DNA of 33,753 bases. Source: Bacillota bacterium. GTDB lineage: Bacteria; Bacillota; Clostridia; Christensenellales; CAG-138. The notes beneath the pieces were generated by a model. That model did no database searches and was not told where the DNA came from. It saw nothing but the letters and a program-made list of their open reading frames with translations. Positions 1 through 8,565 of this stretch are shown here, one piece after another. The position numbers and the translations under genes were made by a program. The DNA lies in contig JAEWQH010000092.1 of assembly GCA_023399275.1 (NCBI GenBank), positions 1 through 33,753 on the forward strand, given 5' to 3'. How positions within the stretch are numbered: position 1 is the stretch's first letter; the number at the start of each line of letters is the position of its first letter.

Positions 1-66
1 CGCTTCGCGATTCGCGAGGGCGGCCGCACGGTTGCCTCCGGCGTCGTCACCGAGATCATCAACTAA
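1..66 (+). CDS. tuf: Elongation factor Tu, C-terminal 21 residues (partial)
   Basis: The window opens inside a reading frame ending in a TAA at 64-66. The last residues read RFAIREGGRTVASGVVTEI followed by IN, which is the highly conserved end of the third beta-barrel domain of bacterial EF-Tu, the GTPase that brings aminoacyl-tRNA to the ribosome. Only the tail is present, so GTP-binding motifs cannot be inspected. A strong hairpin with a short T tract follows 17 bases later, so tuf ends its transcript here. Identification is secure because of the unusually conserved motif, despite the short length. Confidence 0.92.
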   Translation, partial: RFAIREGGRTVASGVVTEIIN

Positions 67-83
67 TCCACTTCGATTCATTC

Positions 84-115
84 AGAGAGGCTCGCACACG
101 CGAGCCTCTCTTGCT
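84..115 (+). terminator. Intrinsic terminator of tuf
   Basis: The arms 85-95 and 100-110 are perfectly complementary (11 bp, extended by A84/T111) around a 4-base loop ACAC, followed by a short T-containing tail. It lies just after the tuf stop codon on the same strand. Its core is nearly identical to the terminator at 10424-10449 (see findings). Confidence 0.8.
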
Positions 116-132
116 GTCAAAAATGACGTATA

Positions 133-166
133 CGGGAACATGCCGGTTTCGTTCGACCTGTTCCCG
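133..166 (-). terminator. Possible terminator of the leftward GH13 gene
   Basis: Perfect 8-bp inverted repeat CGGGAACA (133-140) / TGTTCCCG (159-166) with an 18-base loop, downstream of the stop codon at 218 on the minus strand. Read leftward, a run of five T follows about ten bases after the stem, so the termination signal is imperfect. The position fits the end of the three-gene leftward operon; the function is inferred. Confidence 0.35.
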
Positions 167-217
167 CTTGTCGCGCCTACACGAGAGATACGCAAGCCGT
201 TGGTAAATGCCGCGCTG

Positions 218-1909
218 TCAACCGCAGGATTCATCTGAATAGTATACGATGGTTTCATAAGGCCGCAGTGACAGATAAGGGCAATTCTCCGAATAGTTAC
301 GCAGAACGATCTGCCTGATGCGCGGCGGCTCATATGGCAGGGACACTTCGGTATCGGTAAAGTTGCAGAATACGCAGAGTGTCTCATGCGCATACTGCCG
401 CGAATAAGCAAATATAGAGTCGCTCTCGGGATAGAACAAGACGAAATCCCCGTTTAGAACAACGGGGTTGTTTTTGCGAAACATCAGTAGGGAACGATAA
501 TAACAAAGCACGGAATCGGGATCGGACGCCTCCGCTTGCGCATTGACTTCCAGATGATTGGGGTTAACGCGCATCCATGGCGAACCCGTAGTAAAACCGG
601 CCTGCTTGCCGGGGATCCACTGCATGGGGGTTCGCGCGTTGTCCCGTCCGGCTTGGCGGATATACCGCATCATCTGATCCCCCGCAACGCTGCCGCTGCC
701 GACAAGCTCGTGGTAAGCATTGATCGACTCAATGTCCCGGCAGTCCTCCAGCGTTTCGAGAGGCGCGTTGGTCATGCCGAGTTCCTCCCCCTGATAGATA
801 TAGGGAGTCCCCTGCATCAGGTAGAGGCAGGTGGCAAGCATCTTTGCCGAACGCGAACGAAAATCCGGGCGGTCATCGCCAAATTTGGATACTGCACGCG
901 GTTGATCGTGGTTTGACCAAAACAAGCAGTTCCAACCCGTTTCGTGCAGGGTGAGCTGCCAGTTTGCGAGCACCGCTTTCAGAGCGTGAAGGTCGGTTTT
1001 TTGGTCGTTCCACTTGCCGAGAGGGCCATTCGACAACGACACGTGCTCAAACTGAAACACCATGTTTAGCTCGCCACGGCCGGCTCCTGCATACTGCAGC
1101 GCGTCGGCAGGCGTTACGTTTGGCGTTTCACCGACGGTCATGATATCATACCGGCTCAGTACCTGCGCATGCATCTCGCGGAGGTACTCGTGTACATGTG
1201 GCCCATTCAGGCAAAAGGGGGAGAGATCGCCATATTCGCCGGTCTGCGGGCCATCCGGTAAATCATGGGGCTTCGAGATCAGACTGATGACGTCCATGCG
1301 AAATCCGTCTACGCCCCGATCCAGCCACCAGCGCATCATGTCGAATATCTCTTCGCGTACAGCCGGGTGATCCCAGTTCAGGTCGGGCTGTTTCTTCGAA
1401 AAAATATGCAGGTAATACTGGTTGCTTTCCGCATCATATTCCCACGCCGGCCCGCCGAACCAGGAGCCCCAGTTGTTCGGGGGATTTTCGCCGCGTCCGT
1501 TTCGCCAGATATAGTAATCCCGATAAGGGCTATTGCGGTCTGCGCGCGCAGCGGTAAACCATGCGTGCTCGTCGGAGGTATGGTTGACGACGAGGTCCAT
1601 CACGATACGGATGCCCCGCCGATGCGCTTCGGATAAAAGGCGTTCGAAATCCGCCATCGTGCCAAGGTCTGGATGTATGGCCCGATAATCGCTGATATCG
1701 TAACCGTTGTCGTCGTTTGGCGAGGCATATACGGGGCAAAGCCAGATCACGTCTGCGCCGAGAGCTTGGATGTAGTCCAGTCGTTGTGTGATGCCGTTGA
1801 GATCTCCGATTCCGTCGCCGTTGGTGTCGAGAAAACTCCTGGGGTAAATCTGGTAGACGACGGCGGTCTTCCACCATTGTGACTGCCGCGCAGATTTGGT
1901 CGATTGCAT
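218..1909 (-). CDS. GH13 alpha-glucosidase, oligo-1,6-glucosidase type
   Basis: A 563-residue cytoplasmic glycoside hydrolase of the oligo-1,6-glucosidase/alpha-glucosidase branch of GH13, normal in length for the family. Visible signatures are the metal-binding-type loop DTNGDGIGDL (28-37), region I DLVVNH (105-110), region II GFRMDV with nucleophile D206, the general acid in VGETP (E261), and region IV WSNHDQ with the transition-state stabiliser D335. Valine directly after the nucleophile is the residue associated with alpha-1,6 preference, as in Bacillus MalL, so isomaltose or panose-type substrates are favoured; this is inference. There is no signal peptide. The ATG lies 9 bp after the stop of the response regulator, and its ribosome binding site AAGGAGT sits in that gene's last codons, indicating coupled translation. 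Trehalose-6-phosphate hydrolase or dextran glucosidase are less likely alternatives. Confidence 0.9.
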   Translation of the reverse strand: MQSTKSARQSQWWKTAVVYQIYPRSFLDTNGDGIGDLNGITQRLDYIQALGADVIWLCPVYASPNDDNGYDISDYRAIHPDLGTMADFERLLSEAHRRGIRIVMDLVVNHTSDEHAWFTAARADRNSPYRDYYIWRNGRGENPPNNWGSWFGGPAWEYDAESNQYYLHIFSKKQPDLNWDHPAVREEIFDMMRWWLDRGVDGFRMDVISLISKPHDLPDGPQTGEYGDLSPFCLNGPHVHEYLREMHAQVLSRYDIMTVGETPNVTPADALQYAGAGRGELNMVFQFEHVSLSNGPLGKWNDQKTDLHALKAVLANWQLTLHETGWNCLFWSNHDQPRAVSKFGDDRPDFRSRSAKMLATCLYLMQGTPYIYQGEELGMTNAPLETLEDCRDIESINAYHELVGSGSVAGDQMMRYIRQAGRDNARTPMQWIPGKQAGFTTGSPWMRVNPNHLEVNAQAEASDPDSVLCYYRSLLMFRKNNPVVLNGDFVLFYPESDSIFAYSRQYAHETLCVFCNFTDTEVSLPYEPPRIRQIVLRNYSENCPYLSLRPYETIVYYSDESCG

Positions 1910-1918
1910 TTTCCGTGT

Positions 1919-3442
1919 TCACTCCTTGCCAAAAAACTTATGATAGGCCGAGATAAAGTAGTAAGGGTTGGGATAGCCGCAGCGCTCCGCGATCTCGCGC
2001 GTGCTCAAAGTACCCTGATCCATAAACGCCTTGGCGTGCTCCATGCGCACGCGCTGCAGGTACTCCGTAAACGTTGCGCCGGTCTGGCCCTTGAAGAGGC
2101 GGCTAAGGTAGATATAGTTCAGATGATATCGCTCGGAAAACTCCATCAAGCTGATGTCTTCGGCATAGCGGGATTCCAGTTGCGCCACGATTTCTTCTAC
2201 GACCTGTGCGCTGGTGAGCGCACGTTTTTGCCCGAGGGTTTGGGTTACGACAGAAAAGAGCCGCCTTAGATAGTGCTCCATCGCGGGGAGGGAGTGCACG
2301 GCGCGGATCGACTCGATATAGCTTTGCCCAAGCTCGCGGCTGATATTTACGGTGAAGCCGGTTTTCTGACAGAGTTTTTCCAGCGAGAGGGAGAGATCGA
2401 TCAGCGCCTTTTGCATCGCTTGAACAGGCAGATACTCCGCGGAGCGTACCCAACAAGAAAACTGCTGTATCATATGTTCGGCTTCCGACGGATTCAGGGA
2501 GGCAAGCGTCTCGCGGAGGGTTTTGTCATTGACGGGAAACGTGAAAAGCATAGGTTCCGTCAGTGCGGTTTGCTCCCCAAAGACCAGCCCGCTTTCCCCT
2601 CGGTGCAGAAACTGCGCCGCCATAGACGCCTGAAGAAAGGCCTTTTGTGCAGATTCCGGGGAAACCCGCGTGCGAAGCGCGCCGATACGAATCGTCCAGC
2701 CGGATTGCAGCGCGGCTTTCTGTATGCGGCCGAGCAGGTTGACAAATGCGACGCCGCATCCCAGCGGATTGGTGCTGCAGGTATATAGCAGAACCGTTAG
2801 CCGCTCGGCAGGCGAGGCCGGCGCAAGCTCGCATGTTTCGCCTTCCAGCAGGCTCGCGTGCACCGCCTGCTCGATCGAGAGAAGCGACTTCCGCGCGGGT
2901 GCGTCAAGCGCCTGTATACAGGCCATGTAGACGGGGTGTTCGGCGTAATAAGCGCGGTGTTCGTCCTGCAGGCGGTCAAACGTGCCGGAGCTGGGCTCTT
3001 TGCGATCCAATGCAGTAAGCAATGCGGACAAAGCGGGGATTTGGGCGGCTTGCTCGCTGCTTTGATGCAGTGCACGGTTTTCGACAAGGCGCTTGAGACA
3101 GGCGTTCAGCACATCCGTATCGACGGGCTTGAGCAGATAATCGAATACTTTTGCATGGATCGCCTGACGCATGTAGTCAAAATCAGAATACTCGCTGAGT
3201 ACGACCACCTCGCAGTTCAGCCGCCGCTCCTCCATCTGAACCAGCAGTTCTTTACCGTCGCAGGCGGGCATGCGCATATCCGTAATGACGATGTCGATGC
3301 GTTCATGCGCGAAGAAGGAGAGCGCTTCCAGGCCGTTTGCGGCCTCTCCCGCAAGAGAAAGGCCCAAATCATGCCAAAGGATGCTCTTGATGAGCCCCTT
3401 TCGAATCCACTCCTCATCTTCCACGAGCAGAACGCGAACCAA
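1919..3442 (-). CDS. Two-component response regulator, YesN/AraC type
   Basis: A 507-residue transcription factor with an N-terminal receiver domain (about 1-120) and a C-terminal AraC-type double helix-turn-helix (about 405-507). In the receiver, the acidic cluster VEDEE lies at 8-12, the phosphoacceptor is D55 in IVITDMRMP, S83 is the switch residue and K105 sits in LLKPVD. The middle 270 residues form the variable linker seen in YesN-like regulators. The assigned start is a TTG 6 bp after the stop codon of the kinase gene, with AAAGGGG upstream; an alternative start nearby is possible. It forms one operon with the kinase and the GH13 gene. It very likely activates the divergent sugar transporter through the tandem repeats at 5337-5372. 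YesN-type regulators usually answer to extracellular carbohydrates, so an oligosaccharide response is the natural inference. Confidence 0.92.
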   Translation of the reverse strand: MVRVLLVEDEEWIRKGLIKSILWHDLGLSLAGEAANGLEALSFFAHERIDIVITDMRMPACDGKELLVQMEERRLNCEVVVLSEYSDFDYMRQAIHAKVFDYLLKPVDTDVLNACLKRLVENRALHQSSEQAAQIPALSALLTALDRKEPSSGTFDRLQDEHRAYYAEHPVYMACIQALDAPARKSLLSIEQAVHASLLEGETCELAPASPAERLTVLLYTCSTNPLGCGVAFVNLLGRIQKAALQSGWTIRIGALRTRVSPESAQKAFLQASMAAQFLHRGESGLVFGEQTALTEPMLFTFPVNDKTLRETLASLNPSEAEHMIQQFSCWVRSAEYLPVQAMQKALIDLSLSLEKLCQKTGFTVNISRELGQSYIESIRAVHSLPAMEHYLRRLFSVVTQTLGQKRALTSAQVVEEIVAQLESRYAEDISLMEFSERYHLNYIYLSRLFKGQTGATFTEYLQRVRMEHAKAFMDQGTLSTREIAERCGYPNPYYFISAYHKFFGKE

Positions 3443-3448
3443 ACTTTG

Positions 3449-5266
3449 TCAGCCCCTTTCCGCCGGCAGCGCGATTGTGATGCTTGTTCCGACGCCGATT
3501 TCGGTTTCGATGTGCAAACTGGCGCGGTCGCCGTAAAACAGCTCGAGGCGGGACTTCAGGTTGATCAGCCCGATACCCGTTTCCGAACTGGGAATCTGAG
3601 TGTGACGAAATTGCTCATAAATTCGGTTGAGCTCCTCCGGCGCGATGCCGCAGCCGTCATCCGAGACCTCGATGTACAACAGCTCGTCCTCCAGCCAGAT
3701 TCGAATGGAGAGGTTGCCGGGTTCAGGCCTTGCTTCCAGCCCGTGGATGACGGCGTTTTCCGCCATGGGCTGGAGAAACACGCGTGGCAGGCGGTAATCC
3801 ATGGCGTATTCCGGCACGTTGAGCTTGTAATGCAGCCGCTCGCCGAAGCGGATTTTCTGAATCAACAGATAGTGTTCCACGTGCGATACCTCTTCCCGCA
3901 CGGATGCGGTGAGGGATTCGCACTGAATCGAATACCGCAGCACGCTGCCCAGCGACCGGGCGAGGGTCACGATTTCCGGCGCCTCGCGCACCTCGGCCAT
4001 ACTGCTGACGGACTGCAAAACGTTGTACAGAAAGTGCGGGTTGAGCTGCGCTTGCAGCGCGCGCAGCATCGCTTCCTTATGCCGGATTTCCAGCAGGTAC
4101 TCGCTCTGAATCGCGGCTTGCAGGCGATCCATGAGCTCGTTGAAGCTCTGCGCGATCTGCGCAACCTCGTCGTGCCCGCCGACGGCCGCGCGGATCGAGA
4201 GATGCTCGGGATCCACGCGGTTCATCGTTTGCGCCATCTGCTCAAGCGGATGGCTCAGGATGCGTGAAAACAGCGTTGTAAGCGCGGCGGCGAGCACGAG
4301 GACCGCAATGGCGCTGAGCAGGATTGCGTTTGAGACCGAATATGCCTCTCCGGCGTAGACTTCTTCCGGAACGAGCGTGACCACGCGCCAGCCAAACGAC
4401 GCGACGTCCGAATACGCAATTACGTAGGAAGTGCGCTCAATTGAGAGGATGGGCTCCTTGCTCTCGCTGCCGAAATAGGCGACCAAAGCTTCCGGGATGG
4501 GCTTTCCCGTGCGCGCTCCGGACGAATCATAGATGACGGTTCCGCTCTGGTCGGTCACGTACACGAGCGCAGAGGAATCGGCCGATATGGTCCGCGCCAT
4601 ATGCGCGCAGGTGCTCAGATCCATCGTGATAAACATGACCCCGACCGATTCATAATGCGATTCGGTATTGACGATCTTTCGCGCGGCGGCATAGACGAGC
4701 GGCGCCTTGTCACCCAGCTTTGATCGCAGCGCCATATGCTTTGCCGTCGGCAGCATCTTCAACCCGCTCTGCCAGCCATCGAGGGTTTCGTAGAGCGCCG
4801 CGTAGTCTTCCGGCAGGCCGCAGCTCTGATAGCTTGCGTAGTGCCCGGCTTCGTCCCGGGTGCAGTAGGTGAGCCTTCCGAGCGGATCGATATAGATAAT
4901 GCTGTAGAGGTCTGTTCGGCTGGACAGGCGGGAAAGAAACACCGACTTTAGTTGGTTTGTGTATCCCGAGGGCAGGTTTTGCGGGCCTTTGAGCGCCAGG
5001 TTTTTCAGATAGTCGCGAAATTCGCTGTCGAGGTATATCGACTGATAGATCGTGTTGATTTGGCTTGCGGCCGCGCCGAGCTGCTCCGCGCCCATCTGCG
5101 AAAGGGAAACGTTGAGCGCGCTGCTTTGCTCGCGTATGACGAAAAGCGATTTTTGATGGGAGATCACCGTAACGAGGCCGAGAGAAAGCAGCAGGATCAA
5201 CAATACCGCAAGTACAAGCTTGTAACGAATTTTTCTGCCCAGCATGTTCATCTTGGAAAACTCCAT
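3449..5266 (-). CDS. Sensor histidine kinase, YesM family
   Basis: A 605-residue membrane kinase. Transmembrane segment 1 spans about 17-36, an extracellular sensor region of roughly 270 residues follows, TM2 spans about 312-334, and a HAMP domain covers about 335-390. The His_kinase domain has phosphoacceptor H411 in the LNPHFLYN motif typical of YesM/LytS-type kinases. The ATPase domain carries the N box MAENAVIHG (N504), the G1 box VSDDGCGI and the G2 box TGIGLINLKSRL. It partners with the adjacent response regulator. The first ATG (5266) has a poor ribosome binding site. An ATG at 5251 has GGAG nine bases upstream and would shorten the protein by five residues, so the start is uncertain. 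The extracellular region resembles the double-Cache type of sugar sensors, but I could not verify the fold. Confidence 0.93.
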   Translation of the reverse strand: MEFSKMNMLGRKIRYKLVLAVLLILLLSLGLVTVISHQKSLFVIREQSSALNVSLSQMGAEQLGAAASQINTIYQSIYLDSEFRDYLKNLALKGPQNLPSGYTNQLKSVFLSRLSSRTDLYSIIYIDPLGRLTYCTRDEAGHYASYQSCGLPEDYAALYETLDGWQSGLKMLPTAKHMALRSKLGDKAPLVYAAARKIVNTESHYESVGVMFITMDLSTCAHMARTISADSSALVYVTDQSGTVIYDSSGARTGKPIPEALVAYFGSESKEPILSIERTSYVIAYSDVASFGWRVVTLVPEEVYAGEAYSVSNAILLSAIAVLVLAAALTTLFSRILSHPLEQMAQTMNRVDPEHLSIRAAVGGHDEVAQIAQSFNELMDRLQAAIQSEYLLEIRHKEAMLRALQAQLNPHFLYNVLQSVSSMAEVREAPEIVTLARSLGSVLRYSIQCESLTASVREEVSHVEHYLLIQKIRFGERLHYKLNVPEYAMDYRLPRVFLQPMAENAVIHGLEARPEPGNLSIRIWLEDELLYIEVSDDGCGIAPEELNRIYEQFRHTQIPSSETGIGLINLKSRLELFYGDRASLHIETEIGVGTSITIALPAERG

Positions 5267-5291
5267 GGTCTCTGTGTATGATATTGGTTAT

Positions 5292-5297
5292 ATTATA
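5292..5297 (-). promoter_or_regulatory. Putative -10 box of the kinase operon
   Basis: Read leftward, a perfect TATAAT occurs 26 bases before the first ATG of the kinase gene. No good -35 box lies at the proper distance, so this is a weak or regulated promoter call based on the -10 alone. Confidence 0.4.
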
Positions 5298-5336
5298 TCG
5301 AGGGAATTCTGTTGCGCATCGGAAAAACCGCAAGAG

Positions 5337-5372
5337 GCTAAATCATTTCAACGACAAGCTAAATGATTTGAA
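5337..5372. promoter_or_regulatory. Tandem 15-bp direct repeats, likely YesN-type operator
   Basis: GCTAAATCATTTCAA (5337-5351) is repeated as GCTAAATGATTTGAA (5358-5372), matching at 13 of 15 positions and starting exactly 21 bp apart, which is two helical turns. Direct repeats in phase on one DNA face and next to a -35 region are the usual binding arrangement of AraC-type activators. The two mismatches (C to G in each copy) also make AAATCATTT and AAATGATTT inverted copies of each other. The site lies between the divergent kinase and transporter operons, and the downstream copy ends 11 bp before the -10 box of the transporter promoter. Confidence 0.65.
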
Positions 5373-5389
5373 TGGAACGTTGATAGAAT
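5361..5389 (+). promoter_or_regulatory. Activator-dependent promoter of the sugar transporter operon
   Basis: A -10 box TAGAAT lies at 5384-5389. The position expected for the -35 box (5361-5366) reads AAATGA, far from TTGACA, and falls inside the second operator repeat. A poor -35 overlapped by an activator site is the classical arrangement for AraC-family activation. The transcript would start near 5396, about 40 bases before the first gene. Confidence 0.5.
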
Positions 5390-5434
5390 GAGGACAGCAA
5401 ATCCACATTTATCATATCAAAAGGAGAGAGAATC

Positions 5435-6754
5435 ATGAAACGTTTCATCGCTGTTTTAATGACCGCTTTACTACTGCTCTCGTTTGCGACGGCATGCACG
5501 GCAAAAACGGCCGACGTGGAAACGCCGGCGTCGGATCCTGCCGAGCAGGCAACCGAGGCGCCTGCTGCAGACGCGGAAAAAGAACCCGTGACGCTGCACC
5601 TCTTTCATCAGAAGCAGGAGGCGCAGGAAACATTCGCCCAGATCATCGAAAAGTTCGAAACGGAATATCCCTATATTACCGTCGAACAGGAAATCGTAAC
5701 CAACGAGCCTGCCGCGGTGCTCAAGGCCCGCCTTGCGACCGATGAGATCCCGGATATCTTCCAGGGCGCGCTCGACACCATGGACATCGCCAAGGGCGGC
5801 TACCTGCTCGATCTGAGCGGAGAGGCGTTTCTGAGCAACATCAACGACGCGGCGCTTCAATCCTCCTCGTTTACGGATGCGGACGGGCACACATGGGCGA
5901 TGCCGATCGACGGCAGTTGCATCTGCGTATTCTACAATAAAGATATCTTTGCGCAGTACGGGCTTTCCGTTCCGACGACGCTGAGCGAGTTTGACAATGT
6001 TCTTTCCACGCTCAAGGCCAATAACGTTACGGCGTTTGCGCTTGGATTTAAGGATGCCTGGACGATAAAGCCGGCCTCGCTCGCGCTTGCTTCGCCTGCC
6101 GTTTATGGCAAGTACCCGAACTGGGATGCGGAAAAGACAGCGGGGACCACCTCCTTTGCCGCGACCTCCGAGTGGGCGGTCGTGTTTGAACAGCTCAAAA
6201 AAATCTATGAAAACGGCAACACGAAGACCGCGTTCGATACGGACTACAACGGCGCCTGTGCCATGCTCGCCCAGGGCGAAGCGGCGATGATGGCGAACGG
6301 GCTCTGGGCTCTGGAACCGATTCGCTCCATCAATCCGGACATCAACCTCGGCATTATGGCGCTGCCGGTCTCCGAGGATCCTGCGGACGCCAAGCTGCAC
6401 CAGTTCCCTGACTTCGGTCTTTCGATCTCGAAGACCTCCGAGCACGTTGAAGAATGCAAGCTCTTCCTGGAGTTCCTCACCAGGCCGGAGATTGCGGAGC
6501 TTTGGTCCAACTCCGCAAAGCTATTCTCGGCGGTAAAGGGCGTATCGGTCAACTTTGATCCGGTTGCCGCGGATGTGACCGCCTATATCGATGCGGGCAT
6601 GGTCTGCACGCAGGCCGACCGTGGCTGGCCGACGGCGTTCCACGCGGAGTATGAAGCAAGCCTGCCGGCCTATATCCTCGGGCACGCGGACATCGCTTCA
6701 ACAATGGCCGCGCTGGACACCGCCTGGGATACCGCCGCGAATGCCGCAAAATAA
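5435..6754 (+). CDS. Sugar ABC transporter substrate-binding lipoprotein
   Basis: A 439-residue extracellular solute-binding protein of family 1, the maltose/maltooligosaccharide type. The first 20 residues form a lipoprotein signal peptide (positive KR, then a leucine-rich core) ending at a lipobox ATAC with C21 as the lipidated cysteine. A short acidic, Ala/Glu-rich spacer follows before the folded domain begins near residue 50 with VTLHLFHQKQEAQETF, the usual opening strand of this family. It captures oligosaccharides outside the cell and delivers them to the two permeases downstream. The ribosome binding site AAAGGAGAG is strong. The hairpin after its stop codon probably lets this gene be expressed above the permeases. 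Neighbouring GH13 enzymes suggest an alpha-glucan ligand, such as maltodextrin, isomaltooligosaccharide or cyclodextrin; the exact ligand cannot be read from the sequence. Confidence 0.93.
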   Translation: MKRFIAVLMTALLLLSFATACTAKTADVETPASDPAEQATEAPAADAEKEPVTLHLFHQKQEAQETFAQIIEKFETEYPYITVEQEIVTNEPAAVLKARLATDEIPDIFQGALDTMDIAKGGYLLDLSGEAFLSNINDAALQSSSFTDADGHTWAMPIDGSCICVFYNKDIFAQYGLSVPTTLSEFDNVLSTLKANNVTAFALGFKDAWTIKPASLALASPAVYGKYPNWDAEKTAGTTSFAATSEWAVVFEQLKKIYENGNTKTAFDTDYNGACAMLAQGEAAMMANGLWALEPIRSINPDINLGIMALPVSEDPADAKLHQFPDFGLSISKTSEHVEECKLFLEFLTRPEIAELWSNSAKLFSAVKGVSVNFDPVAADVTAYIDAGMVCTQADRGWPTAFHAEYEASLPAYILGHADIASTMAALDTAWDTAANAAK

Positions 6755-6775
6755 CGCACGCACTATAAGATAGCA

Positions 6776-6814
6776 AAAATCGGGGCAAGATGGGCGCTGT
6801 TTTGCCCCGATTTT
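6776..6814 (+). terminator. Leaky intercistronic terminator between binding protein and permeases
   Basis: Arms 6776-6788 and 6802-6814 pair perfectly over 13 bp (AAAATCGGGGCAA with its complement), and the 3' arm ends in TTTT. It stands 21 bases after the binding-protein stop and 24 bases before the first permease start. Such hairpins in sugar-import operons partly stop transcription or protect the upstream RNA, giving excess binding protein over permease. Confidence 0.8.
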
Positions 6815-6838
6815 CTCGTCAGAAAGGGAAGAGGCACT

Positions 6839-7726
6839 ATGCGACACAGAACGCGCGAGGAGACATTGACATACCTTGTGTTCCTGGTTCCGGCAATCGC
6901 GGCCTTCACTCTGTTTTTCGTGGTTCCGTTCATCCGCAGCATATACCTTTCGTTTACCGATGCATACGGATATAACCAAACGCAAAGCTGGATCGGCCTT
7001 GCGAATTATCGAGAGGCGCTGACCAATCCGAACGTGCTGCGCTCGCTGCGTGTTACGCTGCAGTATACGGCGTTTGTCGCCGTGCTGGCGAACCTTGTTG
7101 CGCTTGCGCTCGCGCTGCTGCTCGACGGCAGCGTCCGCTGCAAAAAGGCGCTGCGGACAGTGTTTTTTTTGCCGAATCTGATGAGCATGGTCATCGTCGC
7201 ATTCGTATTTGTGTTTCTCTATGGCGACATTTACCGCTCGTTTCTGACACAGTGGAACATCCCGGAACGATTCGCCGTCAGTTGGCTTGGCAACGAAAAG
7301 ATCGCGCTATACTCCATGGGGCTTGCTGCGACCTGGCAGTGCGCGGGGTATTATATGCTCATCTACATCGCGGGGCTGCAAAGCATTTCGCCGGATCTGA
7401 TCGAGGCGGCGCAGATCGACGGCGCTTCCGGCTTTGACGTGGTCTTGCGGATCAAGCTGCCGCTGCTCTCGCCGGTGATCATCATGAATACGATATTGCT
7501 CATCACGTCCGGGTTAAAGACGTTCGATTTCCCAATGGCGATGACCTCCGGCGGGCCGGCGGGCGCGACCACAACGATCGCGTTGCTGATCTACAACACT
7601 GGATTTCGTTCGAACCGAACGGGGTATGCGACGGCGCAATCCGTCATCCTGTTTCTGATCGTCTGCACGGTGACGACGCTGTTGTACGTGCTGCAAAACA
7701 GAAAGGAGAAGGCGGATGCACAGTAA
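6839..7726 (+). CDS. Sugar ABC transporter permease, MalF/UgpA type
   Basis: A 295-residue inner-membrane permease of the binding-protein-dependent family with about six hydrophobic segments, the first at about 12-32. The EAA loop that contacts the ATPase is EAAQIDGASGFDVVLRIKLP near residues 196-215. The start has AGAAAGGGAAGAGG upstream. It forms the heterodimeric channel with the next gene, which it overlaps by 11 bp, a sign of coupled translation. The small size, without the long extra periplasmic loop of E. coli MalF, is usual for Gram-positive members. No ATPase gene follows, so the complex must use a shared MsmX/MsmK-like ATPase encoded elsewhere. Confidence 0.94.
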   Translation: MRHRTREETLTYLVFLVPAIAAFTLFFVVPFIRSIYLSFTDAYGYNQTQSWIGLANYREALTNPNVLRSLRVTLQYTAFVAVLANLVALALALLLDGSVRCKKALRTVFFLPNLMSMVIVAFVFVFLYGDIYRSFLTQWNIPERFAVSWLGNEKIALYSMGLAATWQCAGYYMLIYIAGLQSISPDLIEAAQIDGASGFDVVLRIKLPLLSPVIIMNTILLITSGLKTFDFPMAMTSGGPAGATTTIALLIYNTGFRSNRTGYATAQSVILFLIVCTVTTLLYVLQNRKEKADAQ

Positions 7727-8561
7727 ACGCTCTGTCGCCGGATCAGGCACAAACAAAAAGGGGCTTGGCGTGACCATCCTGGCCTTTGCCATAGCGGCGG
7801 TCTTTCTGTTTCCCGTATGCATTGCGGTTGTCAACTCGCTGAAGGACAAAGGGGAGATCCTGCGCTCCGCGCTCGCGCTTCCCTCCGGCCTGTATTTGGA
7901 GAACTACAAGCTGGTGCTGACGAAATCCGGCTTTTTGGAGGCGTTCTTCGGCAGCTGCATCGTTACAGGCGGGGGGATCGTTCTCAACCTCGCGGTCAGT
8001 TCGATGGCCGGATATGCGCTTGCACGCTGGAAGTCCGTCTGGTCGGCGATGATAACGGTGTTTTTGCTTTCGTCGATGTTTGTTCCGTTTCATACGATCA
8101 TGATCGCCCTGCTGAAGACGGCCAAGTCGCTCGGGCTGACCGGAAAGCTCTGGGGATTGATTCTGATCTACTGCGGCCTGCAATGCCCGATCCCGATTTT
8201 TCTTGTGAAAGGGTTTGTTTCGAGCGTTCCGCGCGAGATCGAAGAAGCGGCCAGAATCGACGGGTGCGGCACGGCGCGGCTGTTTCGCTCGATCGTGCTG
8301 CCGCTGCTGCGGCCCATTTTGGCGACGATCGCCGTGCTAAACGCGCTTTGGATCTGGAACGATTTCCTGCTGCCGTATCTGATTCTGGGGAAGCCTTCCA
8401 CCATACCGTTGAGCCAGATGTATTTTTACGGGCAGTACAACCAGCAGTGGCACCTGATTATGGCCGGATTTGTCGTTTCGACCATCCCTGTAGTCGTGTT
8501 CTTTTTGTTCATGCAAAAGTACATCATTCAGGGGATTTCCGCCGGCGCGGTCAAGGGGTGA
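7716..8561 (+). CDS. Sugar ABC transporter permease, MalG type
   Basis: A 281-residue permease with six predicted membrane segments and the EAA loop EEAARIDGCGTARLFRSIVL near residues 178-197. This is the MalG partner of the preceding MalF-type subunit; together they form the translocation pore. Its start lies inside the end of the upstream gene, and its stop (TGA at 8559-8561) is followed four bases later by the start of the GH13 gene, so all three are one translational block. Family assignment is firm; the transported sugar is inferred from the neighbouring glucan hydrolases. Confidence 0.94.
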   Translation: MHSKRSVAGSGTNKKGLGVTILAFAIAAVFLFPVCIAVVNSLKDKGEILRSALALPSGLYLENYKLVLTKSGFLEAFFGSCIVTGGGIVLNLAVSSMAGYALARWKSVWSAMITVFLLSSMFVPFHTIMIALLKTAKSLGLTGKLWGLILIYCGLQCPIPIFLVKGFVSSVPREIEEAARIDGCGTARLFRSIVLPLLRPILATIAVLNALWIWNDFLLPYLILGKPSTIPLSQMYFYGQYNQQWHLIMAGFVVSTIPVVVFFLFMQKYIIQGISAGAVKG

Positions 8562-8565
8562 TCAA

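Noticed and set aside
2858..4267. A 469-residue open frame on the plus strand across the response regulator and kinase genes
   Set aside because: It runs antisense to two genes with full sets of family motifs, has no recognisable domain, and results from the high GC content that removes stop codons on the opposite strand.
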